A stretch of DNA of 37,745 bases, from NCBI GenBank assembly GCA_027484315.1, contig JAIXTE010000014.1, positions 1 to 37,745 on the forward strand. The letters run 5' to 3'. Shown piece after piece: positions 1 to 7,410 of this stretch; positions within the stretch are counted from its first letter, which is position 1, and the number at the start of each line of letters is the position of its first letter. The DNA comes from Burkholderiales bacterium (GTDB taxonomy: Bacteria; Pseudomonadota; Gammaproteobacteria; Burkholderiales; Burkholderiaceae_B). The notes under the pieces are model-generated. The model was not told where the DNA came from. It ran no database searches and saw only the letters and a program-made list of their open reading frames with translations. The translations under genes were made by a program, and so were the position numbers.

Positions 1-5
1 CGTCT

Positions 6-198
6 TCGCGCGAGAAGCCTTGCCAATGTCACTTGGGCTCGATATTCAAGACACGCCCGCCGTTCCTGAACCGAAGCAATGGATTAGACGCGTAGCGGCT
101 CCGCAAGACGCGCTAGCGTTTGCGGTATCCATTGCAAGGTGGAAGAGGAACGGCCACCGCCACAACTTTCACGTTGGGCGGGGCTGTCGAGACAAGTG
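6..198. repeat. Direct repeat DR1 (left copy), with internal palindrome
   Basis: About 190 bp closely matching 1402-1591 in the same orientation, apart from short indels and substitutions. Its first part encodes the peptide AREALPMSLGLDI in one frame. The rest holds a large imperfect palindrome at 59-154: outer stem 59-67 with 146-154, inner stem 76-84 with 127-135, and a central hairpin formed by 101-111 and 116-125. The two copies bracket the M23/lipoprotein gene pair. I do not recognise the family. Confidence 0.85.
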
Positions 199-205
199 CA
201 TGGCA

Positions 206-297
206 AGGCTTTGAAACGCGAAGCGACGCTGACAGGACTGGTGACATAAAGAGGCTTTGAAGCGCGAAGCGACACTGTCAGGAAAAGTGACACGGTA
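206..297. repeat. Two tandem copies of a ~46-bp unit after DR1
   Basis: Two adjacent units beginning at 206 and 252 share the start AGGCTTTGAA followed by CGCGAAGCGAC and a CAGG-rich tail. A decayed half-unit with GAGGCTTC and GCGAAGCGCAGCG follows DR2 near 1600-1642. The rest of 298-469 shows no convincing gene. It presumably contains the promoter of the M23 gene, but no clear -35/-10 pair stands out. Confidence 0.6.
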
Positions 298-469
298 GGA
301 GGGCTTGAAGGTGCTGAACGCCAACGAGATGGCAAGCCTTCGAATAGCCAGCTAAGTAGCGCATCGAGGTTCGTCAAGGGTACAGTCAAGAGTGATGCTG
401 AACAAGGTATGAATTTTGTTCGTTCTTCACCCTTGTCTACACTGTTGTTTTATTCAGTGAGACTCAAAA

Positions 470-928
470 ATGGCGCCATCTGAAAGTAGTTTGTTTTGCT
501 CTCCCACGGGTTCAAACAATGTCCGGGGAAGCGATCTGTTCGGTCGCGGACATTTCGGCGCACCACGCGGTGTGCGACTACACAAGGGGGTGGACTTCAA
601 TATTGAGGCGAACTCTCATGTTTATTCTCCGGTGTTTGGCAAAGTAGTTCGAATCGCTGCGCCTTACAAATCGGATGATCGATTCAAAGGTCTTGTAATA
701 GAGGGGTTGGGGCGCTATGAGGGATACCAGATAAAACTTTTCTACGTAGACCCGCACAAGGAAATAGTTGGCAGAACAGTAAAACAAGGCGAAACGATTG
801 GTACTGCCCAGGATTTGACGATCAAGTACCCAAGCATTACAAATCATGTGCATTTCGAAATCACATTAAACGGCGAGCAAATTGATCCATCACGCTTTCT
901 CCAAGAGGAAGCATTGTGCAAAAATTAA
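470..928 (+). CDS. M23-family metallopeptidase without signal peptide, possible antibacterial effector
   Basis: A 152-residue single-domain LAS/M23 peptidase. The zinc-site motifs are visible: HKGVDF (HxxxD) near residues 38-43 and HVHFEI (HxH) near residues 126-131. M23 enzymes cut peptide bonds in peptidoglycan cross-links. The N-terminus (MAPSESSLFCSPTGSNN) has no hydrophobic signal sequence, so the protein is not an ordinary Sec-exported wall hydrolase. An in-frame stop 12 bases upstream fixes the ATG as the first possible start; no strong Shine-Dalgarno is seen. It overlaps the next gene, a lipoprotein, by 13 bp, suggesting translational coupling. A leaderless wall hydrolase coupled to a periplasm-facing lipoprotein resembles a type VI-type effector/immunity pair, but that is inference. 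The gene is visibly more AT-rich than its neighbours and sits between direct repeats, both consistent with acquisition. A phage-derived lysis or housekeeping function is possible. Confidence 0.8.
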   Translation: MAPSESSLFCSPTGSNNVRGSDLFGRGHFGAPRGVRLHKGVDFNIEANSHVYSPVFGKVVRIAAPYKSDDRFKGLVIEGLGRYEGYQIKLFYVDPHKEIVGRTVKQGETIGTAQDLTIKYPSITNHVHFEITLNGEQIDPSRFLQEEALCKN

Positions 929-1344
929 AAACAATTTGCTTTTTTGTGCTCATAGTCACTGCGAGTGCATGCTCGCAACCTGTGAAAACACTGCCCACGA
1001 AATTAACCCTGCATTCAAAAAATGAATGTGAATTGATATTCAAGTCTGACGATGCAAGTGTGGTTGAAAACTTTTGCAATATCCGTCAGAAACCAATTTT
1101 GATTCAACTTGAGGATCAAAAAATCGAGATGACGTGGATTGACGAGAAAACCAGTCGCTTCCTGTTTCAAGAGGGCTGCGCAGAACAATCCAAATGCTTT
1201 TATGAGTTAAGGAAAACAAGGTATGGCCTGTCTGGCCGCTTTTTTTACCTGATTAACTTGACTGAAGGTGAGTACAGTTTTGAGGTTGACACACATGGTG
1301 CAATCAAACTGATTTCATCATCATCGAAAGACCTTCCTTCGTGA
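916..1344 (+). CDS. Small predicted lipoprotein, candidate immunity protein for the M23 enzyme
   Basis: A 142-residue protein starting with GTG inside the end of the M23 gene. The N-terminus (MQKLKTICFFVLIVTASAC) is a lipoprotein signal peptide: two Lys, a hydrophobic core and a lipobox ending TASAC, predicting a lipidated Cys19. The mature part has several further cysteines (NECEL, NFCNI, EGCAEQSKCFYEL) and looks like a small beta-rich domain; I do not recognise the family. Its position right behind a leaderless peptidoglycan hydrolase, with overlapping reading frames, suggests it could neutralise that enzyme in the periplasm. The sequence alone cannot prove this. Codon use is AT-rich like the preceding gene. 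Confidence 0.65.
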   Translation: MQKLKTICFFVLIVTASACSQPVKTLPTKLTLHSKNECELIFKSDDASVVENFCNIRQKPILIQLEDQKIEMTWIDEKTSRFLFQEGCAEQSKCFYELRKTRYGLSGRFFYLINLTEGEYSFEVDTHGAIKLISSSSKDLPS

Positions 1345-1511
1345 ACCTGACAAACCCAGGTGATATCCATTCAGGCTTCAACTTCGGCATCGCCGCTGCT
1401 GTCGCGCGAGAAGCCTTGCCAATGTCACTTGGTCTCGACATTCTAGACCCGCCCGCCGTTCCCCAACTCTGCAATGGATTAGACGCGAAGCGGCTCCGCA
1501 AGACGCGCTAG
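1341..1511 (+). pseudogene. Short reading frame carrying the repeated C-terminal peptide, probably a gene-end remnant
   Basis: A 56-codon frame could start at a GTG that overlaps the lipoprotein stop (GTGA) and runs into DR2. It contains GFNFGIAAAVAREALP and MSLGLDI. The AREALPMSLGLDI part also occurs in frame in DR1, and the differences there include two synonymous third-position changes (GGG/GGT and GAT/GAC). This suggests that the repeat includes the 3' end of a formerly or currently coding gene. After that point the frames of the two copies diverge because of an indel. It may be a fragment of a gene truncated by rearrangement or, less likely, a third small gene of the cassette. Confidence 0.35.
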
Positions 1512-1591
1512 CGTTTGCGGTATCCGTTGCATCGGTTCAGGAACGGCCACCGCCACAACTTTCACGTTGGGCGGGGCTGTCGAGACAAGTG
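1402..1591. repeat. Direct repeat DR2 (right copy), with internal palindrome
   Basis: Second copy of the repeat at 6-198. The palindrome spans 1455-1547, with outer stem 1455-1462 against 1540-1547 and an inner stem of nine pairs including one G-T. The central hairpin matches DR1. The right arm (1522-1547) is complementary to the left arm of DR1 (59-84) at 24 of 26 positions, better than either arm pairs within its own copy. No gene is evident between 1512 and the lysS stop at 1664. Confidence 0.85.
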
Positions 1592-1663
1592 ATATGACGA
1601 GGCTTCTAAAGCGAAGCGCAGCGAACGTATGAAGACGCCTCTAGGTCTGAATCTTGATGCGAC

Positions 1664-3196
1664 TTAGTCTTCGCGCCTCAAGTGCGGAAACAGAATGACA
1701 TCCCGAATATTGGGGCTGTCAGTGATCAGCATCATCAAACGGTCAATGCCAATACCACAACCACCGGTGGGTGGCATGCCGTATTCCAGCGCACGAATGA
1801 AATCGGCGTCGAAGAACATGGCTTCGTCATCGCCCGCTTCTTTCGCTTCAACCTGCTTCTTGAATCGGTCGGCTTGGTCTTCCGGATCGTTCAATTCAGA
1901 AAAGCCGTTGGCAATTTCGCGGCCGGTAATAAACAGCTCGAAACGCTCGGTGATTTGTGAATCAGCATCTGACGCACGCGCCAAAGGCGACACTTCAACC
2001 GGGTAGTCCACGATGAAAGTGGGCTCCCACAACAGGCTTTCAGAGGTTTCCTCGAACAGGGCCAATTGCAATGCGCCCTTGCCTGCATTTTTCAGGGCAG
2101 GCTCTTTGTCCACATGCACACCCTTCTTGGCCAAGGCCTTTTTCAGGTAGTCGATGTTGTTCAAGTCGTCCGTGGCATATTCAGGGAAATACTTCTGGAT
2201 GGCTTCAACAATGGTCAAGCGTGCGAAGGGCTTGGACAAATCCAGCTCGCGACCCTGGTAGGTCAGGGTGGCTGTGCCAGTGGCAGTAACGGCTGCATGC
2301 TGAATCACCTGCTCAGTGAAATCCATCAGATCACGGTAATTCCAGTACGCCGCATAGAATTCCATCATGGTGAATTCTGGGTTGTGGCGCGGGCTAACCC
2401 CTTCATTGCGGAAGTTGCGGTTGATCTCGAACACGCGCTCGAAGCCGCCCACAATCAGGCGCTTCAAGTACAGTTCAGGCGCAATGCGCAGGTACATTTC
2501 CATGTCCAGCGCATTGTGGTGAGTAATGAAAGGTTTCGCAGATGCGCCACCGGGAATGGGGTGCAGCATCGGAGTTTCCACTTCCAGAAAACCGTTGTCG
2601 CTCATGAAATTGCGGATCGACGACATGGCCTTGGAGCGCGCAACAAAAGTGCTGCGGGTTTCTTCGGTCACGATCAAATCCACGTAGCGCTGACGGTACT
2701 TGATTTCCTGGTCGGCCAGGCCGTGAAACTTGTCTGGCAAGGGGCGCAGGCTTTTCGCCAACAAATGAATTTCCGTGCAATGCACGCTCAATTCACCCTT
2801 GTTGGTTTTGAATAGTTTGCCCTTGGCGGCAATGATGTCGCCCAAGTCCCAGTGTTTGAATTCGCCGTGAACGTCTTCGCCCACGCCTTCGTTGTTGATG
2901 TAGAACTGGATGCGACCTGTGCCGTCCTGCACGGTTGCAAAACTGGCCTTGCCCATCACGCGTTTAAGCATCATGCGGCCGGAAACGGACACCTCGATGC
3001 CTTGCGGGTCGAGGGTTTCCTTGTCCAGCAAACCGTAGTGCGCATGCAGATCAGCAGCGCGATGCTCGGGCTTGAAGCTGTTGGGGAAAGGCTGGCCTTT
3101 CTCGCGAAGTTTGCTCAACTTGCTGCGACGTTCAGCAATAATCTGGTTCTCGTCTACGGGCAGTTCGGTGCCAGCTTCTTGTGTTTTGTCGTTCAT
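1664..3196 (-). CDS. lysS: Lysyl-tRNA synthetase, class II
   Basis: A 510-residue protein of normal length for LysRS-II, which charges tRNA-Lys in the cytoplasm. The OB-fold anticodon-binding domain occupies roughly residues 60-170 ([16 protein letters not shown]). The class II catalytic core follows: motif 2 contains [20 protein letters not shown], and motif 3 near the C-terminus contains [16 protein letters not shown]. The ATG lies 3 bases after the prfB stop, so prfB and lysS form a tight operon, an arrangement also known from E. coli and Xanthomonas. The gene looks intact. Confidence 0.97.
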   Translation of the reverse strand: MNDKTQEAGTELPVDENQIIAERRSKLSKLREKGQPFPNSFKPEHRAADLHAHYGLLDKETLDPQGIEVSVSGRMMLKRVMGKASFATVQDGTGRIQFYINNEGVGEDVHGEFKHWDLGDIIAAKGKLFKTNKGELSVHCTEIHLLAKSLRPLPDKFHGLADQEIKYRQRYVDLIVTEETRSTFVARSKAMSSIRNFMSDNGFLEVETPMLHPIPGGASAKPFITHHNALDMEMYLRIAPELYLKRLIVGGFERVFEINRNFRNEGVSPRHNPEFTMMEFYAAYWNYRDLMDFTEQVIQHAAVTATGTATLTYQGRELDLSKPFARLTIVEAIQKYFPEYATDDLNNIDYLKKALAKKGVHVDKEPALKNAGKGALQLALFEETSESLLWEPTFIVDYPVEVSPLARASDADSQITERFELFITGREIANGFSELNDPEDQADRFKKQVEAKEAGDDEAMFFDADFIRALEYGMPPTGGCGIGIDRLMMLITDSPNIRDVILFPHLRRED

Positions 3197-3199
3197 GAT

Positions 3200-4304
3200 T
3201 TAAATGCCCTGCTTCAAGCTGGCTTCAATAAAGGGGTCGAGGTCACCGTCAAGTACGCGCTGGGTGTTGGAAATCTCCACACCGGTGCGCAGGTCCTTGA
3301 TTCGGCTGTTGTCGAGTACGTAACTGCGAATCTGGTGACCCCAGCCCACATCGGTCTTGGTGTCTTCAAGCGCCTGCTGCTCGGCCATGCGCTTGCGCAT
3401 TTCGAACTCGTAAAGCTTGGCTTTCAACATGCCCCAGGCTTCATCGCGGTTTCGGTGCTGAGAACGGTCGTTCTGGCACTGCACCACAATGCCGGTCGGA
3501 AGGTGGGTCAAGCGAACAGCGGAATCGGTTTTGTTGATGTGCTGACCACCCGCACCACTGGCTCGGTAGGTGTCGGTACGCACATCGGCCGGGTTGATTT
3601 CGATCTCGAATGAATCGTCCACCTCCGGGTATACAAACAGGGAAGCAAACGACGTGTGGCGGCCACCTGAAGAATCAAAAGGCGATTTGCGCACCAGGCG
3701 GTGTACGCCGGTTTCCGTGCGCAGGTATCCGAAAGCGTAGTCGCCTTCCACCTTGATGGTGGCGGATTTGACACCGGCCACTTCACCGTCGGACTGTTCC
3801 ATCACTTCGACCTTGAAACCCTTGCGCTCGCAGTAGCGCAGATATTGGCGCAGCAAAATACTGGCCCAGTCTTGAGCTTCGGTACCACCCGCACCAGCGG
3901 TGATGTCGATGAAGCAGTTGGCAGGGTCGGCCGGGTTACTGAACATGCGGCGGAATTCAAGGTCGGCAATGACCTTTTCATATTCGGCCACATCGCCTTC
4001 AATCGCTTCAAGCGTATCGAAGTCGCTTTCGGCCTGTGCCATTTCAACCAGTTCCTGTGCGTCGCTGATGTTGGATTGCACGGTATTCATGGTGACCACG
4101 ACTCCATCCAGCATCTTTTTCTCTTTGCCCAGCTCTTGCGCATGTTTAGGGTCGTTCCAAACATTCGGGTCTTCCAGTTCGGCGTCAACTACCGTGAGTC
4201 GTTCGGCCTTGCGGTCGACGTCAAAGATACCTCCGCAACTGGCCTGCACGGTCGGCAAGGTCAGTCAGGGCGTTGATAATGGCATTCAGGCGTTCGGCTT
4301 CCAT
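3200..4304 (-). CDS. prfB: Peptide chain release factor 2, with programmed +1 frameshift
   Basis: RF2 releases peptides at UGA and UAA stops. Translation starts at the ATG at 4304 ([19 protein letters not shown]) and reads 27 codons to CTT followed by in-frame TGA (4223-4221). A +1 shift continues with [13 protein letters not shown], giving about 367 residues, close to the 365 of E. coli RF2. The SPF anticodon-recognition motif ([15 protein letters not shown]) and the catalytic GGQ loop ([15 protein letters not shown]) are present. Frameshift efficiency is known to depend on RF2 level (autoregulation). Calling only the uninterrupted downstream frame would give a wrong N-terminus. It is followed directly by lysS. 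Confidence 0.97.
4220..4234 (-). promoter_or_regulatory. RF2 +1 recoding site
   Basis: On the minus strand the sequence reads GGAGG TAT CTT TGA C. This is an internal Shine-Dalgarno-like element three bases before the CTT slippery codon, with the in-frame TGA followed by C (a weak stop context). It matches the classical prfB recoding signal. Confidence 0.95.
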
Positions 4305-4338
4305 GTCTCTCTAAGCTATTGAATTTGCGTGACCCATA

Positions 4339-4344
4339 ATTGTA
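4339..4344 (-). promoter_or_regulatory. Possible -10 box for prfB-lysS
   Basis: TACAAT on the minus strand lies about 35 bases before the prfB ATG, so transcription would start near 4332 with a short leader. No good -35 hexamer is visible at the right distance, so this is tentative. The 97-bp gap between recJ and prfB supports a separate promoter here. Confidence 0.3.
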
Positions 4345-4401
4345 GCGCAATCAAGCAGGTTTCAGCGCGATGGCCTAACACCTGTCCCCGACGCCCCCTG
4401 T

Positions 4402-6162
4402 TTAAAGCACATGCTCTACGATAATCTGCACCGCATCACCACCCGTGAATGTATCCCGCTCGAACCGGTAAGCCAGTTTCACTTTGGCAGGCAAAGATTC
4501 AACTGCACGCCAGCGTAGGGCCACAAATGTTTTTCCGTCCCGCCGCAAGGTGAACTTGCTGTGGGCGTTTTTAAGCAGACGATGTTCAAGCACTTCGAAC
4601 TCATCACAAAACAAGGGCGCGGGAAAGCCTTGGCCCCACACCTGCGTTTCCAGCAGGTCGGCTGCACTGGCGGCAATGTAGTCTGCGGGAATTGAACCGT
4701 CTGTTTCGACCACTTGGGTCAAGGCGCTGGGATCACTCAAATCCACGATCGCCTGGGCAAATTCAACTTTGAATTGCTCGATTGCGCCTTCAGCGATGGT
4801 CAAACCAGCAGCCATGGCATGGCCGCCAAATTTGGGCATGCTGCCTTCAGGCAGGCGCTTGCACACCAGGTCCAGCACATCGCGCAAATGCACGCCCTGT
4901 ACAGAACGTCCACTGCCTTTCCAAAAACCGTCGTCACCGGGGGCCAGGGCGATGGTTGGGCGATACAGCCTTTCCTTGATGCGTGAAGCCAAAATGCCGA
5001 TGACACCTTGGTGCCAGGTGCTGTGCGCCACCACGATGCCGGCAGCAGGTTCATCCTGGCTGATGAATTTTTCAATGTCTTCCAGTGCGTCGCGCTTCAT
5101 GTCCGCTTCAATTCGCTTGCGCTCTTCATTCATTTTGCCAAGCTGCGCGGCAAGTGTACTGGCTTGCTCTGCATCGTCGGCCAGCAAGGTGCGAATACCA
5201 ATGGCCATGTCGGCCAGTCGCCCGGCTGCATTCAAACGCGGGCCCAGGGCAAAACCCATGTCGGCTGCCGTGGCTTTGCGGGGGTCACGGCTTGCTTCAT
5301 GGAACAGGGCCAAAATGCCGGGCTGGGCGCGGCCTGCACGAATTCGCTGCAAACCATGGGCAACCAGGCGGCGGTTGTTGGCATCCAGTTTCACCACGTC
5401 GGCCACGGTGCCCAAAGCAACCAAATCAAGCAGGGAATCAATTCGAGGCTGGCTAGCGGCATCAAACACACCGCGCTCGCGCAACACGGCGCGAGTGGCC
5501 AGCAACACATAAAACATCACGCCTACACCGGCAATCGACTTGCTTGGGAAGGTGCAGCCTGGCTGGTTGGGGTTCACAATCGCCATGGCGGCGGGCAGTT
5601 GGTCGCCGGGCAGGTGATGGTCGGTGACCACCACGCCAATGCCCAGGTCGTTGGCTTCTTGCACACCTTCTACGCTGGCAATGCCATTGTCGACTGTCAC
5701 CAGCAGGTCGGGCTCGAACTGTTGCGCAACCAGCTGAACAATTTCAGGGCTCAAACCATATCCGTATTCAAACCGGTTGGGCACCAAGAAATCAATGTGG
5801 TACTTGGCAGCCTCTTCATCGGCACCCAGACTTTGAAGCAACATGCGCAAGCCGCGCACAGCCACTGCAGTGGCAGTTGCACCATCGCAATCGTAATCGC
5901 CCACAATCACGATGCGGGCGCCCGCTTCCAGCGCATCCGCAAGAATTTCAGCAGCCTGGGCAATGCCCTTGAGTTCGGAAGGGGGAATCAAATCAGCCAG
6001 CTTTGTTTCCGCTTCGGCGTGGGTATCAATGCCGCGAGCCGCCATCAGGCGGGCCAGCAAGGGGTGCATGCCCTGCCCGCACAGCAAGGCTTCAATTTGC
6101 GGGCGCGGGGTTCTGACGCGGTGCATCAGTGGGGTGCTCAGGGGTGAATTAACGGTGCTCAT
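4402..6162 (-). CDS. recJ: Single-stranded-DNA-specific exonuclease RecJ
   Basis: A 586-residue 5'-3' exonuclease for ssDNA acting in recombination and mismatch/base-excision repair; the E. coli protein has 577 residues. DHH-family metal motifs are visible: VGDYDCDGATA (motif I), VTVDNGIAS, and VTDHHLPGDQLP (DHH). The DHHA1 domain motif GGHAMAAGL lies near residue 420, followed by the C-terminal OB-like region. The chosen start MSTVNSPLSTPLMHR (ATG 6162) overlaps the upstream gene stop by one base (TAATG), which implies coupling. A longer in-frame extension to 6282 reads through the neighbouring gene in another frame and looks non-coding. Confidence 0.95.
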   Translation of the reverse strand: MSTVNSPLSTPLMHRVRTPRPQIEALLCGQGMHPLLARLMAARGIDTHAEAETKLADLIPPSELKGIAQAAEILADALEAGARIVIVGDYDCDGATATAVAVRGLRMLLQSLGADEEAAKYHIDFLVPNRFEYGYGLSPEIVQLVAQQFEPDLLVTVDNGIASVEGVQEANDLGIGVVVTDHHLPGDQLPAAMAIVNPNQPGCTFPSKSIAGVGVMFYVLLATRAVLRERGVFDAASQPRIDSLLDLVALGTVADVVKLDANNRRLVAHGLQRIRAGRAQPGILALFHEASRDPRKATAADMGFALGPRLNAAGRLADMAIGIRTLLADDAEQASTLAAQLGKMNEERKRIEADMKRDALEDIEKFISQDEPAAGIVVAHSTWHQGVIGILASRIKERLYRPTIALAPGDDGFWKGSGRSVQGVHLRDVLDLVCKRLPEGSMPKFGGHAMAAGLTIAEGAIEQFKVEFAQAIVDLSDPSALTQVVETDGSIPADYIAASAADLLETQVWGQGFPAPLFCDEFEVLEHRLLKNAHSKFTLRRDGKTFVALRWRAVESLPAKVKLAYRFERDTFTGGDAVQIIVEHVL

Positions 6163-7352
6163 TAACGACCATCCCAGTCGGCTTGAATGTTGTCGTGGTC
6201 GCGTTGCCCTTGTTGCCAGGCGGCTTGCAGGTCTTCTTCTGTGGGGCCAGCCAAGGCCTCGGGTTCGCCAAGCACAGCCCAATTGGGCGTGTTTTGCCAG
6301 AATTTGAATCGGTTCATCCAGTTGCTTTTCAAAGTTTTCCAGCCATTGTTGCCCAACAGCACCCAGTTGAATGCCAAACCCGCCAGGCGCATGGGTTGCA
6401 GTACCTCGGTTTCGAGCAACTTGAACACCCCCACGTTGCCACCCCAGCCTTGAAAGTTCACACAGTACACGTTGTCGGGCTTGGTGTTCTGTTCTTCAAC
6501 CAGCCCTTGCAAGGGTTTCAGCAATTGCGTCCAGAATACAAAACGGTTCAGGGCCTCGTCTGCACCGTCGGTCATTTTAATGGCGTCAAAAACACCGTCT
6601 TCCGAAACAGATTTCACACGAGGCAGGGGCACTTCATTTTGCCAAGCTTCCCCACCACCCCAAAACCACAATGCATTCAGGGGCTTCAAGCCTTTTTGTT
6701 CACGGGTCTTGTTGAACTCGGCATTGTGCAACTCCACTTGCATGTTCAGCCACATGCGCCGCCAATCGCTGCATTCATGGCTCATGGGCAGGTAATCCGT
6801 CAGGCGGATATCCTGTACCGACCAAGGTGACGCCTGTTCCATGGGCACTGGCGTGGGGTTGCTTAGCAGCGTGTGAAAACCTTCAGGTGAATTCAAGGCC
6901 CAGCCGTGTTTGTGCAGCAGGGGTTGAACCACGGCCCAGAACTCCAGCAAATCAGATTGACTGACCTGCAGCACTTCGGGTGGGGAAAAACGTACACCAT
7001 CGCGTTCAATTTCAAGACAGCCCACAGTGCCCCAAAAACGGGTAAAAGACTGCGGTTCTTCATCGGCTTCCTGGCTCATCATGGCCCACGCCGGGTATTG
7101 ATCGAACTTTGCGTGCGCTTGTGGATCCAAGTAGCGCAACAGCCAGGCTTCGATTCGGTCCAGACCAAGGCTGGCCTCATAAGTTGGTTCGGGGTTTCTG
7201 GCCAGGGTTTGCAGCAAACCAGCGGGCAGCCCCGAAAAAGAGCGGGCCCGCGCATCGGCAGACAGTCTTTCCAATGCCATTTCGGGCACGAGAATGTTGG
7301 GAACGAACACCCACAAAGGCGCATTGACAGGTTTGGACACGGTTTTATTCAC
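6162..7352 (-). CDS. RpfE-like conserved protein next to recJ
   Basis: About 396 residues. It resembles the proteins found beside recJ in beta- and gammaproteobacteria that are annotated RpfE-type or phosphoglycerate-mutase-like. The distinctive segment is LNALWFWGGGEAW in mid-protein, with VPNILVPEMALERL near the N-terminus. The biochemical role is unknown to me; in Xanthomonas rpfE lies in the rpf/recJ/prfB/lysS neighbourhood, which this locus mirrors. No signal peptide or membrane segment is seen, so it is probably cytoplasmic. The start is uncertain: GTG at 7352 (VNKTVSKPVNAPLWVF) or GTG at 7340 are plausible, and the frame stays open to 7397 with TTG. It is divergent from lolC with only about 60 bp between the starts. 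Confidence 0.75.
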   Translation of the reverse strand: MNKTVSKPVNAPLWVFVPNILVPEMALERLSADARARSFSGLPAGLLQTLARNPEPTYEASLGLDRIEAWLLRYLDPQAHAKFDQYPAWAMMSQEADEEPQSFTRFWGTVGCLEIERDGVRFSPPEVLQVSQSDLLEFWAVVQPLLHKHGWALNSPEGFHTLLSNPTPVPMEQASPWSVQDIRLTDYLPMSHECSDWRRMWLNMQVELHNAEFNKTREQKGLKPLNALWFWGGGEAWQNEVPLPRVKSVSEDGVFDAIKMTDGADEALNRFVFWTQLLKPLQGLVEEQNTKPDNVYCVNFQGWGGNVGVFKLLETEVLQPMRLAGLAFNWVLLGNNGWKTLKSNWMNRFKFWQNTPNWAVLGEPEALAGPTEEDLQAAWQQGQRDHDNIQADWDGR

Positions 7353-7410
7353 ACTACAATGAGAGCGCTTTGAAACTTCAACAGCGCGTTTGAACAATTC
7401 GGGACAATTT

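Noticed and set aside
59..179. Integron attC site in the direct repeats
   Set aside because: A GTTGGGC (173-179 and 1566-1572) resembles the 3' core site, but no matching RYYYAAC core pairs with it at the other end of the palindrome on either strand, and the conserved repeat extends well beyond attC limits. No integrase is in the window.
1592..1663. Terminator for lysS in the hairpin near 1600-1642
   Set aside because: GAGGC and GCCTC can pair, but no T run follows on the minus strand and the inner stem is interrupted. It is more likely part of the decayed repeat.
3900..4322. Plus-strand frame covering the prfB start
   Set aside because: Antisense shadow; the RF2 start, frameshift and protein motifs on the minus strand explain the sequence.
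5008..6147. 379-codon plus-strand frame opposite recJ
   Set aside because: Antisense shadow of recJ with low-complexity His/Gln composition and no motif.
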